Part shown: one piece after another, positions 35,397 through 47,708 of the stretch
Layout: the number at the start of each line of letters is the position of its first letter
Position numbering within the stretch: position 1 is the first letter of the stretch
Assembly: GCA_009767595.1 (NCBI GenBank)
Contig: VSDK01016281.1
Span: 217,879-281,878 of the forward strand
Length of the DNA: 64,000 nucleotides
Direction of reading: 5' to 3'
DNA from: Symbiodinium kawagutii
Lineage: Eukaryota > Sar > Dinophyceae > Suessiales > Symbiodiniaceae
Program-made: the position numbers and the translations under genes
Notes under the pieces: generated by a model
What the model saw: the letters and a program-made list of their open reading frames with translations, nothing else
Databases searched by the model: none
What the model was told of the DNA's origin: nothing

Positions 35397-36394
35397 ATGT
35401 GCAGTGCGAACGAATCTAGGATTATACGATCAGATCGGAAAGGATAGAATAGTGTTTATAGTGATTGTGGCGTCCCTGTGACTGTGATTCAATTCTGCGC
35501 CACTCGGTTGGTGAGTGGTTGGAAGGCCTCTCTTTTTCTGGGGCCCTCCATTCTGCCCAGGGTAGTATTGGTGGGGACTTACCATAGATTAGATACCCTG
35601 AGCTCAGGCGCCCCCCAGCTCGGCGCGGGGAAGGTGTTTCATCCTGCTGCTCATCCTGCTTGTTGTTGTGGGGGCTCAGGTGCCATGGACATGGTTGAGT
35701 AGGGGTGAATCAGTGGTGGAAAAACATGGAATATCCATAGTTACAGTCAGTTCCGAAGGTGTGCCCTGCACAAAGAATCCTAGCAATAGCTTGGGGGTGG
35801 GGCAAGTTTGAAACTGGGTCCCACTCATTTCTTGGACAAGTGAATCCGCCGGGGCAACCCAGTAGACAAGCTTTGTGGGGCCGCTGGTAGCACTGATGAA
35901 TCCAGGTGGGGCCCAATGGTGGTTGCCGATACTGATCGGTTTTTGATATTTTTCCAAAAGAAGGATTTTGTGATTGCAAAGCAACAACGCTCTGCCAAGG
36001 ATTCCCGAAGCTTCTGGGCCGGCCTTTGCGACTTCCTAGTGGAAATGCTAGGAGGTCAAGCCTGAGACCATTTGACTTGTGCTGGCTGGTTGGAGTTGTT
36101 GGCGGTCAATTGACGGTCAGTTGCAGACGTGGGCTGTAAGCCGAGTTCCATGAGGGTTTCGGCTTGACGGACAGAAATTAAAGTCAGGTTCATTATAGCA
36201 ACGCTGATCTTCTATGTTGGACTTCCCTAGGCACACCTAAGCGGCGCATATTGAGTTCCATGGGTAAATCGTGTTGATTTTTTCGCTATCAGACAAACCA
36301 TTCACCTGCCTTTGTAGGTGAGTTGGTAATCTCTATGATGGTTGATTGATGCCGCCCATGGTTGATCATACGACAGTAAAATCAAAATCTTGAT

Positions 36395-37205
36395 TCGTGC
36401 CTAGTAGGATGCCCGAAATATATGTCAGAAAGAATGCCCGAAGTATATGTCAGAAAGAGCGCCAGAAGATATGCCAGATAGAATGCCAGAAGTGCATGCC
36501 AGATAGAATGCCAGAACGTTTGCTAAATGGAAAGCCAGGGGTACATGTCAGATAGACTGCCAGATAGAATGCCAGAATATATGCTAGATAGAATGCCAGG
36601 AGCCAGTGTCAGATAGAATGCCAGAAGATATGCTAGGTAGAATGCCAGATAGAATGCCAGATAGAAAGCCAGATAGAAAGCCAGATAGAAAGCCAGATAG
36701 AAAGCCAGATAGAAAGCCAGAAAGAATGCCAGATAGAATGCTAGAAGATATGCCAGATAGAATGCCAGCAGAAATCTTAGATAGAAATGCCAAGAGTGAA
36801 TATCAGATAGAACGGTAGTATGTATGCCAGACAGAATGCGGTAAGAATGTCAGAAGATATGCTGGAAGATGTGGTAGATAGAATGCCAGGAGTAAATGGG
36901 AGATAGAACGGTAGTATGTATGCTAGATAGAATGCGGTAAGAATGCCAGAAGATATTTCAGAAGATGTGTCAGATAGAACGCCCCGGACTAAATGTCAGA
37001 CAGAATGCCAGAAGATATGCCAGATAGAATGCTGGTAAAAGACATGTCAGAAGATATGCCAGATAGAATGCGAGAAAGAATGCCAGAAATACAGGCCGGA
37101 TAGAACGCCAGAAAGAAAGCTGGAAGTCTATGTCAGACAGAAGGCCAGAACTTATTCCAGAAGTAGATGCCAGATAGGATGCCAGAAGTAAATGCCAGAA
37201 AGACC
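36395..37205 (+). repeat. Array of AGATAGAATGCC units
   Basis: 12-bp unit AGATAGAATGCC with variant spacers (AGAAGATATGCC and similar). The part at 36650-36723 is a perfect AGATAGAAAGCC array of about six units. Frames of 70-90 residues (DRMPDRKPDR) are artefacts. Confidence 0.92.
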
Positions 37206-37264
37206 GCCAGGCACGTATGTACATGCACGCGCGCATGTATGCACATGTATTAACACTTAACCTT

Positions 37265-37489
37265 TTAGTTTTTAAGCGGCTTGGTACGCGCTGACTGACA
37301 GCCCAGCTGTTTCAGCACTGCTAAACACTCTTGACCCCGAAGGCCGTGGCCAGAGCCCAGGTAGACCCAGGGTTCGTGGATGCCTTGGTTGACAACTTGC
37401 CAACGGGTCGTTGTGAACCACGCGACCCGTTCTGGATCAACAAGCGACTTGCCATCATACATTTGGGCGGGCTTGGGGATAACAGCTAA
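37265..37489. CDS. Coding island, open on both strands
   Basis: On + a terminal exon could run from CGAAG|G at 37343 to TAA 37487-37489, reading AVARAQVDPGFVDALVDNLP then TGRCEPRDPFWINKRLAIIH and LGGLGDNS. On minus a 65-residue frame (37462-37265) includes MYDGKSLVDPERVAWFTTTR and GSGHGLRGQECLAVLKQLGC. Both have balanced composition. Neighbouring assigned exons favour +, but the minus frame is a complete ORF. Confidence 0.4.
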
Positions 37490-37894
37490 ATAGGTGGATG
37501 TTGGTGTTCTGATACACTCTTGTAGGAGGCTTTTGGTATGTCACTCTTGTGGGAACGCTCTGCAGAATATTCTTGTGGGACAAGCTTGCTAGGCGTTCTT
37601 GGTACGCAGCGGTCGGTGGAGCAGTTTTTGCAAAACGGTTTTGGTACCGCAATGTTGGTGAAGCTGTTGTGGTGAACGTTTCAGCGACATGTCCAACGCT
37701 TTTGGAAAACGCCTTTGTGGGGGTAGCCCAGTTTCGGCAGCGAAGCCTTGGCAGCCAGCTAAAACTAAGAAAGACCGGCGTTTCCCTGGCGTTTTAAAAA
37801 GTGGGCAGCGCTACCAACAGGTTGAGGGAACCTTGATTTTTTGTTTTTGGGCGATGCTTGAAATCAATGACGAAAATCAAAAATGCCAGCAAGA

Positions 37895-38425
37895 ATGTGT
37901 AGATGTATTCACACGTATTCGCGTGTATTCACACGTATTCACATGGATTCACACGTATTCACGCGTATGCACATGTAAGCGCATGAGAGCACATGAAAGC
38001 ACATGTATGCGCATGTATGCACTCCATCCGTGCAGGTTGTAAAAAGATGCATGCATGCATGCACATGTACGCGCGCGCATGTATGCACATGTATGCACAT
38101 GTATTCACATGTTTTCACACGTATTCACATGCGCGCGCATGTATGCACACGTATGCACATGTATGCGCATGTATGCACATGTATGCACATGTATGCGCAT
38201 GTATTCACACGTATTCACAAGTATGCGCACGCCTGCATGTGTGTTCGCATGCATGCTCATGTGTGCACACATGCGCATAAGTATTCACATGGATTCACAC
38301 GTACTCACATGCGCGCACATGTATGTCCATGTATGCGCATGCGTGGACATGTATTCACACATATGCGTGCAGGTTGCATGAAGATGCATGCACGCACATG
38401 TGCGCACGCACTTGTATGCACATGT
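37895..38425 (+). repeat. ACATGTATGC/GCATGT array
   Basis: Units TGCACATGTA, TGCGCATGTA and TTCACACGTA. Mostly alternating purine-pyrimidine and rich in self-complementary ACATGT and GCATGC, so prone to cruciform or Z-DNA. All six frames are open (CMHMYAHVCT), which is an artefact. Confidence 0.92.
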
Positions 38426-38479
38426 ATGCCAGCGTTTGTTTGTATGTTTTTGCGTGTTTGTGCGTGTATGTATGTAGGG

Positions 38480-38800
38480 ATGTAAGTATAAATGTATGCA
38501 TGCATGTATGTCTGCATGTATGTCTGTATGTATGTTTGTATTTATGTAGGGATGTTTGTTTCTTTGTTTCTTTGTTTCTTTGTTTCTTTGTTTCTTTGTT
38601 TCTTTGTTTGTTTGTTTGTTTGTTTGTTTGTTTGTTTGTTTGTTTGTTTGTTTGTTTGTTTGTTGTTGTTTTTGTTTGTTTTTTGTTTGTTTTTGTTTGC
38701 TTTTGTTCGTTTTTGTATGTATGTATGTATGTATGTCTGTCTGTCGGTCTGTCTGTCTGCCTGCCTGCCTGCCTGCCTGCCTGTCTGCCTGTCTGTCTGT

Positions 38801-38833
<33 letters not shown>

Positions 38834-38870
38834 TCCCTGTCTGTGTCTGTGTGTGTGTGTATGTGTGTAT
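38480..38870 (+). repeat. Successive tetranucleotide arrays
   Basis: TGTA (to 38545), TTTC-TTTG (38550-38603), TTTG (to 38665), TTTTTG, TGTA, TGTC, then TGCC-TGTC to 38835. Neighbouring arrays differ by one base of the unit, as expected from stepwise mutation and slippage. Confidence 0.93.
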
Positions 38871-40104
38871 TTGTGCATACATAAAAAAAAAACATATGTT
38901 TGTATGAAATTACCACAGTACCAACTGGGTTTGTCGAAGGTGGTAGGTTTGTTGGGAATTGGCGATTTTTTTCGCCAGGCTTCATGACAAGCCCCGATGT
39001 ATCCAGAATCGTGGCCTCGGACTCTTAGTGGCTCGCCACTGAGCTGCCCATAGCGATCAGTCGAGATCACATCACCACGCCACGCCAAATCCAGAATTTG
39101 AAGTCAATCTTCCATGGCGCGTCAACGGCTGAGATGTGTGGGGAAGGTTTCAATTCTGCCAATGGTGGGGCCTCACCGAACTGGAACTGCCAACAGTCAT
39201 CAAAAACCGGTTCTCTGATGTTGTTTGTAGCTGGTGGCCCAGCAATGTTGGTTATTCGAATCCATGCCAACCAAGTGGTGCAACCAATCTAAGCAATCGA
39301 TCTGATCCGGTTGCTGCTTGCCACCCACCTTCACCATTGTTATCCATCCAAAAAACAACCCACACCATTTACCAAGCGGTAATGGACCCACGAAGTTTTG
39401 GGTACGGGAATCGTGGTAGCACAGCTCAACACTGTTGAGTACTGCGAGTACGCATAGATGAGTCAGTTGAACATCAAAGCACAAGTGATTCTGATTCCGC
39501 ATCCGGATGCAGCAATTGCTTCACATGACTCACCAGTAGCTGCTCGCAACCCCTCCTTGTGGTTGATGGGACTAGGGCGAACATGATTGCGACTCACATG
39601 ATGCATCATATTGTAGGGACCACGCCAATCATGGCCTCAGGATGGTCAATTCAGCTGTGCGCCAGCAAACCTGGTGTATCTATGGAGTCGTTTTGACCCT
39701 CACCAGTCAGTTCCTCAAAAAACTATATATTCGAATCAGCCCCGTCATCAGCAGCCCCCGGCCTCTCAGCCGTCTATCGAGTCCTTGTGTCTCGCTTGCT
39801 TGGGAACCCCAATTGGGGCGTGCTGGTGTGGTATTAGTCCACCAGCATGTTTCATGCAGCTTGGTTTGTCTTCAACTTCACATGCTTCATGTTGATTCCC
39901 AAAGCAGTTTGTCGGACATCAATTTGATGTATCCTACAAAAATCAGTTTCTACTATGCAATGCGACTGGTTCACAACGGCCAATGACAGGGTACAATGAC
40001 CATGAATGGTGGGGTGGCTTCCTACGCGGCCCCGAAATTTTCATCGAGTTCTACAGTCTCTCTGTCACGGGTCCCCAGGAACAAACTGATTGTGGCCATG
40101 CAGA

Positions 40105-40200
40105 TGAGGAACCATCGGGAACCCCAAAAAACGGTTGGTTTATTACTTTGAATGGTTGATATCGGATGATTTGGGGGTACCTTTATTTTGAGAAAATGCC
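40105..40200 (-). mobile_element. Family-1 TIR element, left end worn
   Basis: Core ACGGTTGGTTTATTACTTTG; right part GGGGGTACCTTTATTTTGAG. Confidence 0.55.
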
Positions 40201-43117
40201 AATGGGCACAGAGGGCAAGACAGCACGTTCTTACTTGGCGGCCCCATATCCTACAGGTAACTCTCATGGTGTGGCGATGGGTGCTGTCTTGAATTACCAA
40301 CGGGTAAGATGTGGCCTAAGATGTGAAGAACTGCTTTGCCCGAAGACAGGTGGTGCCTGGCCACGGGAAAACAATCAGGTGGCTTCAATGGACCACGACT
40401 GGTGTTTCCAATCAATTCAGATTCGGCAGAGGGATATTTTGTGATGACTTTCCTGTCATTGATTTTCTACAAGCACATTGCGATTTGGCGAATACTGCAT
40501 CATAGGAGTTCAGTTGGAATGGATCTCACCATCCAATGCTGACAAACCAAGTTGCGAAGATATCGCGGTGCTTCAAGTCTGAAGCACTTCGTTGCAGTTC
40601 TGTAGGTGGCTGCTATTAAGTCCAACTGATTCGTATTATTTTTGGCACCCTTCAAGCAATGGGACGATGTTGATGAATCGGCGATGCGACCAGAACTCGC
40701 TTGTGATTTTCTCGCCAGGGTAGGTGGTTGATTTGATGACACATGGATTTGCCAGCTTTTCTGGGGGGAAGTCTCATCACCTGTGGTGGTTGAAATGGTT
40801 TGAGTCACTGACAGAAGTCGTCACACCATGGTCAGTGGGTTGCTGCCAAACCTACATCACCGCAATGGATGGTTGAAACTGCATGCAGAAGGGACTCAGT
40901 CGATGGCAACGGATGGTGGAAATCTTGCGGATAGAGAGAAAAACCACACCTAGGACCTAGGATCGCCGCAACTGCACAGCGGTGCTCTGTAGGAAACCAA
41001 CCATTTGAAGCTTCTAACTCCTACGGTTTTTCACCGCCGGGTTGCATGGTCTCTCGAGATCTTTTCAATTTGCCAGGGCCCAACCACCCCCCTTCAGTTT
41101 CACCGCTTTTGCTCATGATTTACCTCCAAAATTGGTGCTTTACCAAAAAGATCCCCCATGATCATCGCCAGTACTGTCGGTTCACCGTAGAACCCTGTTT
41201 TGGTCACACTTCAGGGAGGGTTTCCCAGATGATTGAGCATCCGTTTCGTTACATCTCTGCAATTAAAAACTGCTGGGTCACCTAGGGACTGCAATATAAT
41301 CTGCTACATATATATATATATACATATATATTCATATTTTTCTATGTATACATACGCACATATTATATGTTCGGGTCACACTTACGGGTCACCTACGGAC
41401 TGCTGGGTCTTGACCCTGAATCTCTCTGGAATCTGCGTAGCAAAAAAAGGCCTGGACACTGAGCAAGGGAGTCATCAGCCGAGTGCCTAGGGGCTCCCCG
41501 GGATGCGACGGTACGGTTGATCTACCCATGGCATGGGGTCATAGTCAATCAGCACCAGTGGGTCAGTAACAGATGGTTAGTCAGTAATGAAAAACGATCT
41601 ATTAGCGGTTCATTAGGTGGCTAATGATTGACAACAGTGGTGAATATCTAATGATTGACTAGCTGCTGAAATGATTGATCATCGGTGAGAATAAGAAACC
41701 AGAATAGACTATTTACATGGCTTCAACTATATGGCGAGCGTCAAGATTAGTCAACAGCCATAGGCAGTCAACCCCCCCGCAGTTGGACAGTGGTCATTCT
41801 TTAGTTAGCAGCCCAGGGTTTGATCCACCGCCATAACAACCACAGCAATTGGCGCTGGCCAAGGCCAATCTCAGAGGCTACTAGTACCAAGATTGAGCTT
41901 CGGACCAAGACATCCGAAGCTCCTAGATGTTGAATGATATGTTGGAATTTTGTGTGACACATTGCCAGAAATTTCACGAAATTGGGGTGAAGCATCTAGG
42001 CAAATTGGAAATGTTTAACTTGGAGATCACACCGCGCTCCCTCTTGTTTTCTATGATCAGTAATTATCATGGGAAAGCGACCATGGAGGATCATTATGCA
42101 CCATTGGTTTTCACCGCTGCGAAAGTGTTCAGTCGACCAGACCTTTCGTTGACCAGCAGCATTTGTTGCTGAAAATCGGCGCGACCTTGGGCAAAAAGGT
42201 TTGGCCGTGGCTGTGGGTGATGTGCTAAAGCAGTTGCTCATCAGAGTTCACCAAGGACCAACGAGCACCTGTTGCAGCAGTGCTTGATCCAACGAGAACC
42301 TTGATGTCACCGGGGAGATTCCACGTTGGAATTTCTGTGTCATCATTTTGTTCTCGAGATACTGAAGGGAGCTCAATCCATCATGAAAGATCATGCAAGG
42401 GCATTGCATCGTCTCATTCCTTACAAGTGGACAGGATCTTCACAAACTTAGCTTCGAAGACTATCCCAAGAAAGGATCAGGTTTATCAAAAGGGTGATTC
42501 AGCAGCCTTTAGGGGCGCAGCATTTGTGACAACACAGCCTTTGCTAATCTCGGCATGCTGGTACTCCCTGAGTGGTTCCTACTAGCTCTGGGTAGCGCTT
42601 CTACCAACTCCCACCGAGAAACTGTTTGCCCAGCTGATAAAGTAGCTAGTATAGCCAATTCACCACTAGTATTATTTATTAATCATTTTTCCCGTTGTCA
42701 ACCATGACTATTAATCATTCTTATCATCACTATTGACCAACCATTTCAATCACATTTTTCACCATCAATGATACATCATTCAACGTTATATACTGACCAT
42801 ATTTTGACCATCAAAAAACACTGCAAATGATCATAAGCGACTATACTATACTTCCAAACCATTAACATCCACAACAATCATAGAACATGATAAACCACTA
42901 TGCACCACCATTCAATCAACTACCAAAGCCATGAAAAAACGTTGCCAGGTATTATCAAGCATTATCAACCGTTTATCCCCTATTACAGTATCAACCATCA
43001 TTGGCAATTTATCCCCTATTATCAACAATTATTAACCATTTATTGAGCATTTACCCCCTATTATCAACCCTCTTAAACCATCATCAACCGCCATGGTCAC
43101 GCCGTTGCGCGGACCAG

Positions 43118-43162
43118 GACGGTCGTGGCATTCAGCCCGCCGAGATGGTCACCTACATGCAG
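43118..43162 (+). CDS. Exon with EF-hand-like loop
   Basis: Acceptor GACCAG|G, donor ATGCAG|GT, 45 bp, phase 0 to 0, reading DGRGIQPAEMVTYMQ. Upstream bases in the same frame give CADQ, so an unspliced reading is CADQDGRGIQPAEMVTYMQ. This resembles an EF-hand calcium loop (D.DG.G.I...E) followed by its exiting helix, with one residue missing between Gly and Ile. If the upstream bases are intron, the first half of the loop comes from an exon not identified. The end phase fits the exon at 44123. Confidence 0.5.
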
Positions 43163-43739
43163 GTGACTAGCGGCGGAGTGCAGACGGTGGGGCATGCGTG
43201 GCTCATTGTTGCCGGTTGGTTCATCGTTGATCATCAGTAGTAAGGGTCAAAAATGATGGTGAATGATGGTCAAACATGATGGTTAATGATCATGATGGCC
43301 AAACATGATGGTTTTTGATCATTAGTCAGGGTTTAGTCGTTGGTGTGTCGATGGTGAAGGTGAATGTTTTTCTTTTGTTTATGGTAAATCATTGAGATCA
43401 ATAACATGAAGGTGGATTGAGATGGTCGGGGTCAATGGTGATGGTTTAAAGCGATTCGTAGTGATGCTTAAAAGTGGCAAGGGTCAATAGTGATGGTGGG
43501 ACCATGATCGTGGATACTGGTTCACTATGGTGATACTGGGGATGCTGAATGGTCAATCCTGGTTAGTACTGAGTACAGTAGTGTCAGTAGTGATGGTTGA
43601 ACAGACTGTTGATTTCTTGGGCTCCACTGATGAATATGAGTAATCAACATCACACATGGCTTCGTCCAGTTCGCCATGGTGTACCCCCAAGTCTTTGTGG
43701 CGGTTTCATATCACTAGTGGTCACTAGTGGTTATGAACT

Positions 43740-43910
43740 TGGCTGGTTATGTTGCGGGAGACCCTGAACGTCTGGGGGTGGACAGGGCCGACGTGGTGAG
43801 CTCAGTCACTAGCTAGGAGATGACCAGTGGCAGGTGAAGGGGCAGGAACACTTGGAGCTTTGGCAACACCAGTGGAGGCACACAGATTTCCTTTAGGCCA
43901 CGATCCATCC
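43740..43910 (+). CDS. Coding-like GC island, frame uncertain
   Basis: Reads AGDPERLGVDRADV before a GT donor near 43795, and VKGQEHLELWQHQW after a GGCAG|GT acceptor at 43833. Neither end phase fits between the exons at 43118 and 44123, so it was not placed in the chain. Confidence 0.25.
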
Positions 43911-44122
43911 CCGATTAACAAGCATCATTAAGCTACTCATCACTGTTGAACCTCATGTTGAATCACCACGTGGTGAACATCACGTTCAATCACCAACAAC
44001 AAAATCATCAGCTATCACTATTCACGAACTATGAATCATCATGAAGCACTACTCACCACGTCATGAACATCACTAAGTGAAGCTTCCATGGGTTGTTGGT
44101 CTGCAACCGTTGATGGGCCGAG

Positions 44123-44209
44123 GCCAGCGTGGCGGAGTTGATTTGTCAGGGCTTGGTGGAGTGCGGCGAGCAAAGGCGCCGGAGGATCCTGGGGGGGGAC
44201 GACCCAGGG
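44123..44209 (+). CDS. Exon of the EF-hand/MORN gene chain
   Basis: Acceptor GGCCGAG|G, donor CCAGGG|GT, 29 codons, phase 0 to 0. It reads ASVAELICQGLVECGEQRRR then RILGGDDPG. A helix followed by a basic patch and an acidic turn can be seen; no known motif. Third positions are strongly G/C. Confidence 0.58.
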
Positions 44210-44948
44210 GTTGTGGTAGTTCCAATGGCCAACTGGTGAATCAGTGATGTCTTTTCTTTGTGAATGATAGTCTAGTTCTGATTGCAGTAGCTTGGAATGA
44301 CTAATGATTCGTTTAAATAGTAGCTCAGAATGAAAGTTGTGATACTTCGGTTAATCTTTTTTTTTTTGTCATGACTGAAAAAATAGCTAAACCGTGGCTT
44401 CAAATGTGGTTGTGAAAGAAGGAGAATGGTTGGGTGATGTTGGGCATGCTCCAGCCGGTGATGTAACCAGCCTGGTCAACGCGTTGGTCAACCGTTGGTT
44501 CGTTGGTGGGAAGCAGTTGGTGATCTCATCTACTGAGCTAATCATCCCAATCATCCCATGGGTAGTTGGACAACTCGCTGCTTTGCCAGTTCCATGACTG
44601 GCCAATTTGGGATGATGATCGAAGCAGCTAGTTGTCCAGCTGTTGGCTTGCCACAGCAGTTGGGACGATAGCAGTTTCAGTCTATGGTGGGCATAACAAC
44701 GAGCATCGATGGGAGGTTACAATGATCCTTCAACGAGGTAGCGATCCGATGTGGCTTTGTCCATCAGCCTGTGCAGCCTCTGAGCACCATCCAGCTCTTC
44801 ATAAGCATGAAACGGGAAACCACCAGTGACGCCATTGGAACCATTACGATTGGTATATCCTCTATGATTGCATATCATGTCTATAGTTAGTCATTGTTAA
44901 TCCTTAACACACCAGCCATAAGTTTGGGGCTCCCTATGGCTTGAAAAC

Positions 44949-45065
44949 TGGCTATGGGTCCGTATTAATCAACCAACTAATGGAGGATTTACTAACAAAG
45001 CTATAGGGAAAACAATGGCTAATGATGGGGGAACCAAGGGGACTAAGGGTTTTGACCCACTGCCA
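44949..45065 (-). mobile_element. Family-3 TIR element
   Basis: TGGCTATGGGTCC left; GGGTTTTGACCCACTGCCA right; AAAACAATGGCTAATGATGG inside. Confidence 0.6.
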
Positions 45066-45859
45066 ACTACCTGCATATGCCTAGCACCTGTATGGCTAGC
45101 AACTCCGCTGGGCCGTTGACGGTGCTACCCTGATCCGTTTCAGCTGATCGCTGGCTCAGCGCAATGCCTTCGTTGGTCGTTCATAGAAAGGCTGTTGATA
45201 ACCTGAAATGGTTGATAACCTGCTGATAAACCTGTTGATAACTTTTGATTGAGGCTGGTTAAAAGCTGGTCAAAAGACCGGATTGATGGTGGTTGATGGT
45301 TGTGAGCTTGCCAAGGCTTGATGGTTGTTCATAAGCTTATGAACCAGCAAACTCAACGACGGTTGATGCTTGCCAATTAGACCTCTCCTATAAACGGTGT
45401 TCTCGGTTGATAATTGGTCAGAGGGTTTCCAATCTCGCTGAGAATGGCAGGTTTTCTTGTGGAAGTCAGGATTTGCACAACGATTGAATCAAATTTGATT
45501 CCGCACAAAAAATCAGCGCCTCACGATCGAACAACCACACCAAGCAACCGGAATCAGCACACATCCCTGGCCGTGCTGTCGTTGATATTGGAACTTCCAA
45601 AGGTCATTAGACAAGTAATTCCACAGATCTAAATAGCCTTACTGAAATGGATTTATTTCCACCACCATGGATTTGTCCATAAATGGACCCCCCAAACTTT
45701 CTCTATAAATAACGCTCATTCTTGGTTGAACAAGAAGCATTGCATTGGGGCAGCCGTAACCCTGGTTTTCCGCCGCGCTTGACAGGCCCTTGTTCCCGGG
45801 CAAAGGTCCCGTGGATTCCGCTCTCCTATGCCTCTCGCACTTTCTGCGTGCAAGGAGAG

Positions 45860-45915
45860 CGGCGTAGCGCAACGGATAGATACAATGATAGACAATTGGG
45901 ATGTGGAAGTTCTAA
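45860..45915 (+). ncRNA. tRNA-like fragment, possible SINE head
   Basis: GCGTAGCGCAACGGATAGAT contains TAGCGCAACGG, which fits the polymerase III A box exactly as in tRNA-Arg-type D arms. About 40 bp downstream GAAGTTCTAAG is a weak B box. No full cloverleaf can be drawn, so this is a tRNA relic or a tRNA-derived short element and not a working tRNA gene. Confidence 0.3.
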
Positions 45916-46652
45916 GTTTAGCAACTCTAGCTATTGGTAGTAATTTGTTGGTTGTAATTTATGTGTAATTATCAATAGTATCTGTAATTTAGTCTTTGTT
46001 TATTGATGATAAGAAGCTATTGCCACATTAGTCAGGATAAATAAGTGGGATGCAGGCTGAAGGTTTCAATGCCAACAGTTTACACCCCAGTTGCCAGCAG
46101 AGTTCGAGGTTCCGAATCCATGGATAGCAATTGAAATTCACCACCTGACAAAAGTTGGGTGATCAGATCATCAGCTGGGTTCCCATCTGTTTCCGTGCTC
46201 AAAAAAATGTACGTCGAACACCGACAGTTTTGGTGTTCGACATGTGGATCTGTTGATGTTGATAGAGCCGGCATCACTTCGGAATCCATCTTATTCCAGT
46301 TGATGAATGGTCATGATTATGGTTACAATAGCGCCCGCATCACGTGTTTAGCGAGGACAATACCAAAGCGAAGCGACGTGGTTCGTGTTCACCATGATTT
46401 AAAGAGATGATGACGACGGCGATGACCGCTGTGATGACGAGTCAAGCAAATTGTTTGATTTTACCAGCAGTGTGTTTGCTTCACTTTGCTTCCACTCATT
46501 GTAGTTTCAATGAAAGATGATCATGGTAGTTTCGATTGAATCTCGGTAATTTCCAAATAGGCTTCATTTCAATGATAAAATCAGTTCCAAACGAACAATT
46601 CCAATTATGGTGACTTTACTTCCAAGAATGTCTGGTTGGACACGCCCTAAAG

Positions 46653-46781
46653 GATCTCCGCGCTTCGGCTTGCTTTGCCAGGAATCCCTTAAACACGGAA
46701 ATGTATGCGGGCAACATGATTGACGCGCGGGAGGCCATGCCGACGGGGCGCGCGCTTTGCTGCGGTGATTTTGATGCAAAG
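46653..46781 (+). CDS. Exon of the EF-hand/MORN gene chain
   Basis: Acceptor CCTAAAG|G, donor GCAAAG|GT, 43 codons, phase 0 to 0. It reads DLRASACFARNPLNTEMYAG, then NMIDAREAMPTGRALCCGDF, then DAK. 'GNMIDAREAM.TG' is loosely like a turn-helix in enoyl-CoA hydratases, but nothing else of that fold is visible, so I give it no function. Confidence 0.58.
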
Positions 46782-47184
46782 GTTTGTCAACAGTGGGGTA
46801 AAGATGCATGATTCATGGGTTCCATGCAGGGTTGATAGGCTTTTAGGGGTTAGAACCATTAATTAATAATGGCCAATAACAGGGGATGATAATCAACAAT
46901 AATGATTTAAAGAGGCACGCGACCTGTTTTCCACCCTCTTAAATGCTGCCGAAGTGTCAAATTCACTGCAAATAGCGCTAAAAAATACACTTCTGGGACT
47001 TGTTTTTTTTTCCTGGATTTTTTAGAAAGTATTTTGATGCCGCCTCAGAGGCTTCGTTTGGAAACACCCTAGAATTACGTTGATGAAACACAACTGCGCA
47101 AACATAGGGGAATTGCGGATCAGTTCAGATGTCTCTTTTTCAGGCTTTGTCTTCGAGACTCTAGCGATATGGATTGAGGAGATG

Positions 47185-47635
47185 GTGGTACGTTAACATG
47201 GTGGTGGAACGTTGACATGGTGGTGGACCGTTATCATGTTGGTGGAACTCTATCATGTTGGAGGAATGTTATCATGGTGTGGAAGGGGAAAATATGGTGG
47301 ACTGTTGTCACGTTGATTCAACGTAATCTTTGTGGTGGAACGCTAACATAGCGGTGGACTATTATCACGCTGATGGAACGTTTACATGGTGGTGGAACGC
47401 TATCATGGTGGTCGAACATTGTCATGGTGGTGGAACGCTATCTTGTTGGCGGAACGTTATCACGTTCATGGAACGTTATCATGGTGGTGGAAAGCTAACA
47501 TGGTCTTGGACCGTTATCGTGGTGGTGCTTGAACGTTACCATGGTGTTGGGTCGTTATCATGTTGGTGGAACGTCAACGTGTTGGTGGAACGTTAATATG
47601 TTGGTGGAGCGTCAAAATGTTGGAGGATCCGTGAC
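47185..47635 (+). repeat. 19-bp tandem array, CATGGTGGTGGAACGTTAT
   Basis: About 23 imperfect units with variants CATGTTGGTGGAACGTCAA and similar. Frames such as HGGGTLSCWR are artefacts. Confidence 0.9.
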
Positions 47636-47708
47636 GTGACACCTAAGCGGAAGCACAGATGGTTCAGAGGGGGTGGTAAAGGGGTCGGTTACCGTAAACA
47701 ACTACTTG

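Larger units (their letters stand above)
37900..43117. other. Repeat arrays and spacer, no gene assigned
   Basis: After the ACATGT and tetranucleotide arrays (to 38870), 38.9-42.6 kb is mixed-complexity DNA. Its protein-like frames, such as 39136-39438, 39642-39986 and 42280-42585, lack splice pairs and are open in alternative frames. From 42.65 to 43.08 kb it is AACCATTATC-type low complexity. One family-1 element is at 40105-40200. Confidence 0.4.

Noticed and set aside
38285-39088. Long open frames on both strands (up to 267 residues)
   Set aside because: They are built from tetranucleotide and ACATGT repeats (NKQTNKQT, DRQAGRQAG, CMYVCMYVC); all frames are open because the repeat lacks stops.
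39136-40505. Several frames of 80-114 residues
   Set aside because: Overlap in different frames on both strands, A/T-ending codons and no exon boundaries; likely intergenic or decayed-element sequence.
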